A stretch of DNA of 17,582 nt from Holophagaceae bacterium (lineage in GTDB: Bacteria; Acidobacteriota; Holophagae; Holophagales; Holophagaceae): NCBI GenBank assembly GCA_025353305.1, contig JANXQX010000142.1, forward strand, positions 1 to 17,582. Reading direction: 5' to 3'. Shown piece by piece: positions 13,564-17,582 of this stretch (positions are counted from its first letter, which is position 1; the number at the start of each line of letters is the position of its first letter). The notes under the pieces were generated by a model. It saw only the letters and a list, made by a program, of their open reading frames with translations. It did no database searches and was not told the origin of the DNA. A program made the translations under genes and the position numbers.

Positions 13564-14718
13564 CTACTTCCACTTAGGGAAGGGGTAGATCGGCTTGTTC
13601 TTGGTGAAGGTTGTGGGCCATACGGTCTCGAACTTGCCGTTCTTGATCTGTTCCACCAGCATCGGGTGCTTGTTCTGGTTGTTGTATCCGTCGTAATCCT
13701 GGAACTTCACTTCGCCCATGATTCCGTTCCATTTGCCGGAATCCAGTCCCGCGCGGATTTTTTCACGGTCGCCGCCGGCCTTCGCCGCCGTCTCGCCCAT
13801 GATCATCAGCGAGGCGTAGGCGTTGGCGGAGTGGTACACGGGTTCCTTGTTGAACTTTTCTCGGTAGCGCTTGGCGAATTCCTTGGCGCCCGGCCAAGTC
13901 ACTTCCTCGGTCCACTGGGTGCTGGAGAAGACATTGTTGGAGATATCCGTTTCCTTGGCGAAAGCCGGATTCCCGAATCCTGCACCGGCGCCCAGGAAAG
14001 CCTGGGGCTGCAAGCCTACTTCGCGGGCCTGGCGCATAAGCAGGATGCCATCGGCCACGTAGCTCACCATGAAAACCAGGTCCGGATTCTGGCCCTTGAT
14101 CTTGGTAAGGGTGGACCGGTAGTCCGGAGAACCTTTGGCGTAGGCCTCCTCCGCGACGATCTTGAGCCCGTTCTTTTCCGCGAAAGCCTTGGCTGACTTG
14201 GCCGCGGAGGTTCCGAAATCGGTGTTTTCATTGATGATGGCAACGCTTTTTGGTTTGCCAAGTTTCAAGGCCATGTTGAGCAGGATTGCGGCGTAATCGT
14301 CGGTCGTGGCGCTCAGCCGGAACAGCCATTTGAGGCCCTGCCGCGTGATGTCTTCCTTGGAGGCCACGGGCACCAACAGTGGCACGCGGTATTTCTCCGC
14401 CAGCTTGGAAACCGCGTTGGCGCAGGCAGAGGTATAAGGTCCCACCACCCCCGCGACATTGTCCCGGGTCGCAAGTTTTTCCATGGCGCTCATGGAGATT
14501 TGCGGTTTGCCGGTGTCATCTTCGCGGATCAGCTCCACGTTGATGCCCTTCTTCTTGAGGTCTTCGACAGCGAGGATGTAGCCGTTATTGATGGTCTCGC
14601 CGATGGGCGCCTCCGCGCCGCTTGTGGAGTTGATCACGCCAATCTTTACCGCTTGGCTCCAAGCGGCCGTGGAAAGGCCGAGCCCGACAATGGCCAGGGC
14701 GATGAGGCTGCGTTTCAT
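13564..14718 (-). CDS. livK: Branched-chain amino acid-type ABC transporter substrate-binding protein
   Basis: Periplasmic binding protein of the importer, type I periplasmic-binding fold (Leu/Ile/Val-binding family), 384 residues. A Sec signal peptide is clear: MKRS, hydrophobic core LIALAIVGLGLS, probable cleavage after AWSQA near residue 20; no lipobox Cys is present. The mature protein starts VKIGVINSTSGAEAPIGE, the usual first strand and ligand loop, and has VAGVVGPYTSACANAVS, the region that holds the alpha-amino/carboxyl group in relatives. The ATG at 14718 is chosen because AGGAGG lies 6 bases upstream and the signal peptide begins there; longer in-frame extensions lack both. Ligands of this family include amino acids, amides, urea, aromatic and short-chain acids, so the symbol indicates family and not proven substrate. 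Confidence 0.9.
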   Translation of the reverse strand: MKRSLIALAIVGLGLSTAAWSQAVKIGVINSTSGAEAPIGETINNGYILAVEDLKKKGINVELIREDDTGKPQISMSAMEKLATRDNVAGVVGPYTSACANAVSKLAEKYRVPLLVPVASKEDITRQGLKWLFRLSATTDDYAAILLNMALKLGKPKSVAIINENTDFGTSAAKSAKAFAEKNGLKIVAEEAYAKGSPDYRSTLTKIKGQNPDLVFMVSYVADGILLMRQAREVGLQPQAFLGAGAGFGNPAFAKETDISNNVFSSTQWTEEVTWPGAKEFAKRYREKFNKEPVYHSANAYASLMIMGETAAKAGGDREKIRAGLDSGKWNGIMGEVKFQDYDGYNNQNKHPMLVEQIKNGKFETVWPTTFTKNKPIYPFPKWK

Positions 14719-14875
14719 GGGCTTCCTCCTGTCAGTGCTAAGGGATATTACCCATTTCCAGATCTGGTCTGAATAGGATTTCGGTCTGAAGGTATGCCGA
14801 GCTTGGAGCACTGTCCAGCGAATTCCTGGTGTTAAACCTGTTTATAGCGAATTGTGATGAAATTCCAGGGCCGTG

Positions 14876-14889
14876 GCCGGTTGACCGGC
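14876..14889. promoter_or_regulatory. Palindrome GCCGGT-TG-ACCGGC, operator candidate
   Basis: Perfect 6-bp arms with a 2-base centre lie about 30 bases upstream of the minus-strand TATAAA (14846-14841) and 254 bases before the second porin. The position would be suitable for activating or repressing livK transcription. The cognate factor is unknown. Confidence 0.4.
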
Positions 14890-14980
14890 GATTTGATTGC
14901 GACAATGGGTCCCAAGTGAGAAGTCTCAATGAAAAGGAAACAGGCCCGCCACTTCTAGTTCTCAAAGCTCCGGACGAAAA

Positions 14981-15000
14981 TCACAAGAAAGTCACAAGAA
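14981..15000 (+). repeat. Tandem TCACAAGAA repeats upstream of the second porin promoter
   Basis: TCACAAGAA occurs at 14981-14989 and again at 14992-15000, an 11-base period that puts both copies on the same face of the helix. They end 4 bases before the TTGACT -35-like box, the usual place for an activator bound as direct repeats. Confidence 0.45.
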
Positions 15001-15004
15001 TTTA

Positions 15005-15035
15005 TTGACTGGCCATAAATTCATGGGGGTATATT
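15005..15035 (+). promoter_or_regulatory. Possible promoter of the second porin gene
   Basis: TTGACT (15005-15010, five of six consensus bases) and TATATT (15030-15035, five of six) are separated by 19 bases, longer than optimal. Long spacers are typical of activator-dependent promoters, which suits the tandem repeat just upstream. The resulting leader would be about 100 bases. Confidence 0.4.
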
Positions 15036-15142
15036 GATTTTCATCTGCACGAATTCTGATTACGGGTGAATAAACTTCCAGCCATCCGATCCCCTGAACT
15101 GCCGTCCCTCTGGATGCGGCGATCCCATTTTGGAGCCTATAA

Positions 15143-16375
15143 ATGCGCAAAACAATTTTACCTCTTATCAGCCTGGCACTGGCTGGCTCAGCCCTGTGCG
15201 CCCAGGATGTGAAAGTCACGGGTGTCGTGGAAGTCTGGTACACCCAGATGCTGGACAACAATCTCCGCCTGAACACATCCTCTTCCAGGTATGCCACTTC
15301 GGCGCTGCCCGCGGCATTCAACGAGAACACCTTCAACATCCGGCGCACCGAGATCCACTTCAACGGCAAGATCACGGATGATGTCACATGGAACGCCATC
15401 TACGAGCCCAACATCGCCAACACGGCCGGTCAGGCCCCTTTGCTGGATGCGAACATCAGTTGGAAGCTCGACAAGGACTTCACCATCAAGATCGGCCAGT
15501 TCAAACCTGCCATCACCCTGGATTCAGCCATGGGTGGGCCCGCCCTGTATTTCTACGACCGTTCCATGATGGCCCGCCAATGGGGTGAGAAGCGCGACCG
15601 CGGAATCCTTGCAACTTACGCTTTTGGTGACCCAAAGGCCTTCAATGCCAGGCTCAACTTCGGGATCTTCAACGGCGTATCGGACCTTTCCTCGGGAAGG
15701 ACCAACGACGTGAATGCCCAGAAGGACTACTACTTTAAATTGGACATGGCCTATGGTTCCGAGAACAAATTCGCCTTCTATTACCGCGCAGGTGGATCGG
15801 ATGTGAAGGACGTGGGTATGGTCGCGGGAACCTTCCCGGCTTCACCCTCGAATCCTTCCGCGGCCGACATCATCGACAATAAGGACAAGACCACGAACAT
15901 GGGCGTCTACTACGTCTATGACACGGCAAAGTGGCATGCTGACGTGGATGTGATGACGGGCCTCCTGGGCCGACGCTATCCCACGGTCTTCTCCACCACG
16001 ACAAACGTGAGCCGCGAGCACTTGGACCAGAAGTTCCTGGGCATCGTGGTTTCGGGGGCCTACAAGATGGGCCAGCACTGGATCACCGCCCGTTACGACT
16101 CGCTGAACTACAACCAGGGCAACGACTGGTATACCGCCGCCAACCCCTACATGCCCATTACCGGTCTGGAAGCAGGCAGCGATTACTCTCCGAAATTCAC
16201 CGAGATGATCGTGGGCTACAACTACCTGTTCAACCCCACCAAGTACGCCTATGGAAAGATGAAGATCGACTACATCCATCGCAGCAAGAACTTCTTCAAA
16301 CCCCGGACCTCTGTCGGCCAGACCGGCGAGCAGGGGGGGGACAGCCTGGTGGTGTCCTTCCAGATCGGATTCTGA
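15143..16375 (+). CDS. Outer-membrane porin, second copy of a porin O/P-like type
   Basis: Predicted outer-membrane barrel of 410 residues. The signal peptide MRKTILPLISLALAGSALCA is probably cut after Ala20; the Cys at 19 is not in a proper lipobox. The mature protein begins QDVKVTGVVEVWYTQML, has strand-like aromatic stretches and an NIRRTEIHFNGKITDDVTW segment reminiscent of the RRAR segment of the first porin, GQFKPAITLDSAMGG near residue 120, and ends SFQIGF with terminal Phe. Overall identity with the porin at 8452 looks low, so it is not a recent duplicate. GGAG at 15132-15135 lies 7 bases before the ATG. It is divergent from the liv operon and ends in a strong terminator. A run of eight G (16333-16340) lies 11 codons before the stop. 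The solute is unknown; a role feeding the liv importer is inferred from position. Confidence 0.82.
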   Translation: MRKTILPLISLALAGSALCAQDVKVTGVVEVWYTQMLDNNLRLNTSSSRYATSALPAAFNENTFNIRRTEIHFNGKITDDVTWNAIYEPNIANTAGQAPLLDANISWKLDKDFTIKIGQFKPAITLDSAMGGPALYFYDRSMMARQWGEKRDRGILATYAFGDPKAFNARLNFGIFNGVSDLSSGRTNDVNAQKDYYFKLDMAYGSENKFAFYYRAGGSDVKDVGMVAGTFPASPSNPSAADIIDNKDKTTNMGVYYVYDTAKWHADVDVMTGLLGRRYPTVFSTTTNVSREHLDQKFLGIVVSGAYKMGQHWITARYDSLNYNQGNDWYTAANPYMPITGLEAGSDYSPKFTEMIVGYNYLFNPTKYAYGKMKIDYIHRSKNFFKPRTSVGQTGEQGGDSLVVSFQIGF

Positions 16376-16398
16376 TCAGGATCTCCCTTTGGGAAAAG

Positions 16399-16429
16399 AA
16401 TGGGCCCCGGTTGGGGCCCATTTCTTTTT
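16399..16429 (+). terminator. Rho-independent terminator after the second porin
   Basis: A perfect 10-bp stem pairs AATGGGCCCC (16399-16408) with GGGGCCCATT (16413-16422) around the tetraloop GGTT, followed by TCTTTTT. The preceding AAAAG can pair with the T-run, so it might also act on the minus strand. It starts 24 bases after the porin stop. Confidence 0.93.
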
Positions 16430-16468
16430 GTACTGTTGTGCTGAAATACCAGTGGGACTGGATGTAAC

Positions 16469-17582
16469 GTGGAATTCAAATTATCGGAAAAAAAACCTCA
16501 ACGAAGTACGTGGATGGCTTCCTTGCTCCTGCCTGTGGGGTATGGCCTATTCTGGCTCGCGGGGTGGAATCCTGGGTTAGTCGAATGGCTCTACGCTGAA
16601 CGGATCTTTCCGCTGCTTTCACGCCTCATCTCCTGGCCTGCAAGCTTGGTGCAATGGTCTCTGGGTGAAGTGCTGTTGATCCTCATTCTTGCAGGCATGG
16701 CCGTGTCGCTGGCAGGGCTGTTGCGATCCCTGTTGGCAGGGACTCCGGGAATCCTTATGCGATTGCTGCGGTGGGTAACCGGACTATTTGCGCTTGCGGG
16801 GCTACTTTATGCCAGTTTCGTGCTGCTATGGGGCTTGAATTACCTGCGCCCCTCCATCGCCAGCACACTGGCGTGGCCCTCGAAGGCGCCCACCGCTATT
16901 GAGTTGCAGAGCCTCTGTGAGGAACTCGCCCTGGAGGCGAACCTGTTGCGCAGGGATCTGCCATCGGATGAACGCGGGGTCCTGCGCGTGGACCGTCGAA
17001 TGGTGCTGGACCGCCGGAACGATGGCTATGCGCGCCTTCGCGGAGTAGTTGCGCCGGTGCTGCCTGGAGTGCTGCAGGAACCAACCCGGCCAAAGATTGC
17101 GATCATGGGTCCGCTGATGTCCCGTTCCCTCACCTACGGCATGTACATCCCATGGACAGGCGAAGCTCTTTTGAATGGAAGCACGCCAGCACCGGCGCTG
17201 GCTTTCAGCGTCTGCCACGAGATGGCCCACCAGCAGGGCATCGCGCGGGAAGACGAAGCGAATTTCATCGGCTATCTCGCCTGCCGCCTGCACCCCGATC
17301 CACTGTTCCGTTACTCGGGGGCCCGCGCAGCTTTGGGGGAGGCCATGGCCCAGCTTTGGTTTGTGCGCCCAAATGCATGGAAGGAGATTCGGGCTTCCTT
17401 GGGACCCGGAGTCCTTGCGGACGAAGCCGCGGAGACCGCATGGCTGCGAGAACACAGGGGTCGGTTCAGCCGTGTGCAGGGCAGGGTCTACGATGGCTAT
17501 CTTAAGACCCAGGGCCAGGTCGATGGTTCCCGCAGTTATGGCCGCGTGGTGGATCTGCTCATCGCCGAGCGCCGGCTGACCA
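16469..17582 (+). CDS. DUF3810 family membrane protein with HExxH motif, 3' end cut by the window
   Basis: The frame is open from 16445 to the window end, giving 371 residues from the chosen GTG; relatives are about that long, so only a few residues are probably missing. Three hydrophobic segments lie near residues 16-33, 66-88 and 103-124. A soluble domain then carries SVCHEMAHQQG (HEMAH at residues 250-254), followed by AREDEANFIGYLAC, the diagnostic DUF3810 block. HExxH plus a downstream Glu is the arrangement of zinc peptidases, so membrane-anchored metalloprotease activity is possible but unproven for the family. The start is uncertain: GTG 16469 has only a weak GGA upstream, and ATG 16514 would start at the first membrane segment. 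It follows the strong porin terminator, so it is probably transcribed separately. Confidence 0.82.
   Translation, partial: MEFKLSEKKPQRSTWMASLLLPVGYGLFWLAGWNPGLVEWLYAERIFPLLSRLISWPASLVQWSLGEVLLILILAGMAVSLAGLLRSLLAGTPGILMRLLRWVTGLFALAGLLYASFVLLWGLNYLRPSIASTLAWPSKAPTAIELQSLCEELALEANLLRRDLPSDERGVLRVDRRMVLDRRNDGYARLRGVVAPVLPGVLQEPTRPKIAIMGPLMSRSLTYGMYIPWTGEALLNGSTPAPALAFSVCHEMAHQQGIAREDEANFIGYLACRLHPDPLFRYSGARAALGEAMAQLWFVRPNAWKEIRASLGPGVLADEAAETAWLREHRGRFSRVQGRVYDGYLKTQGQVDGSRSYGRVVDLLIAERRLT

Larger units (their letters stand above)
14719..15142. other. Divergent control region between the liv operon and the second porin
   Basis: No gene is supported in these 424 bases. It must hold the promoters of both divergent units. 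Seen are a minus-strand -10-like TATAAA (14846-14841) without a good -35, a perfect 6-2-6 palindrome (14876-14889), a tandem pair of TCACAAGAA spaced by 11 bases (14981-15000), and a plus-strand -35/-10-like pair (15005-15035). A shared regulator of the importer and the porin is an attractive but unproven reading. Confidence 0.65.

Noticed and set aside
14719..14811. 31-codon N-terminal extension of the substrate-binding protein
   Set aside because: It would place the signal peptide internally; AGGAGG directly precedes the ATG at 14718.
16896..17455. Minus-strand frames opposite the DUF3810 gene
   Set aside because: The plus-strand frame is continuously open for over 1.1 kb and carries the HEMAH and AREDEANFIGYLAC family motifs; the opposite frames are shadows.
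1..17582. CRISPR array, insertion sequence, prophage, tRNA or rRNA
   Set aside because: No regularly spaced repeats, transposase or integrase motifs, target duplications or recognisable structural RNA were seen.

Overview
The window reads as a stretch of chromosome from a GC-rich Gram-negative bacterium. It has porins with Sec signals and terminal Phe, a periplasmic-binding-protein ABC importer, and the classical rpsD-rpoA-rplQ end of the ribosomal alpha operon. Protein flavour and gene mix made me think of Acidobacteriota (Holophagae, Geothrix-like), but this is an impression from sequence alone and not a demonstrated assignment. I see no insertion sequence, prophage, CRISPR array, tRNA or rRNA.

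Layout. Bases 1-1461 (+) hold the tail of rpsD, then rpoA and rplQ, closed by a clear terminator at 1484-1506. A convergent gene (3228-1594, -) encodes an MHS-family major facilitator transporter with a roughly 100-residue periplasmic insert; its own terminator sits back to back with that of rplQ. A 695-base AT-richer intergenic region follows, holding a perfect CRP/FNR-type palindrome and several smaller dyads. It leads into a two-gene unit (+): a calcineurin-like metallophosphoesterase (3924-4664) and a Ser/Thr kinase fused to a universal-stress-protein domain (4669-6126). Next come acetyl-CoA synthetase acs (6266-8218, +) and a first porin (8452-9618, +).

The minus strand from 14718 down to 9708 is one compact operon for a branched-chain-amino-acid-type (HAAT) ABC importer: livK-livH-livM-livG-livF, ending in a small tandem-CBS protein. 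Several of its junctions overlap or nearly overlap, and an intercistronic hairpin separates livK from livH. A second porin (15143-16375, +) is transcribed divergently from livK and closed by a strong terminator. The window ends inside a DUF3810 membrane protein with an HEMAH motif (16469 to beyond 17582, +).

How they may work together (inference). The central part looks like a carbon-acquisition neighbourhood: two outer-membrane porins, an inner-membrane ABC importer with a nucleotide-sensing CBS partner, a carboxylate-type symporter, and acetate activation by Acs. A phosphatase/kinase-Usp pair sits between the symporter and acs. The most interesting signals are this signalling pair with its CRP/FNR-like site, the CBS protein inside the liv operon, and the structured intergenic elements. 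Most families here are already known; I do not see a clearly new multi-gene system.
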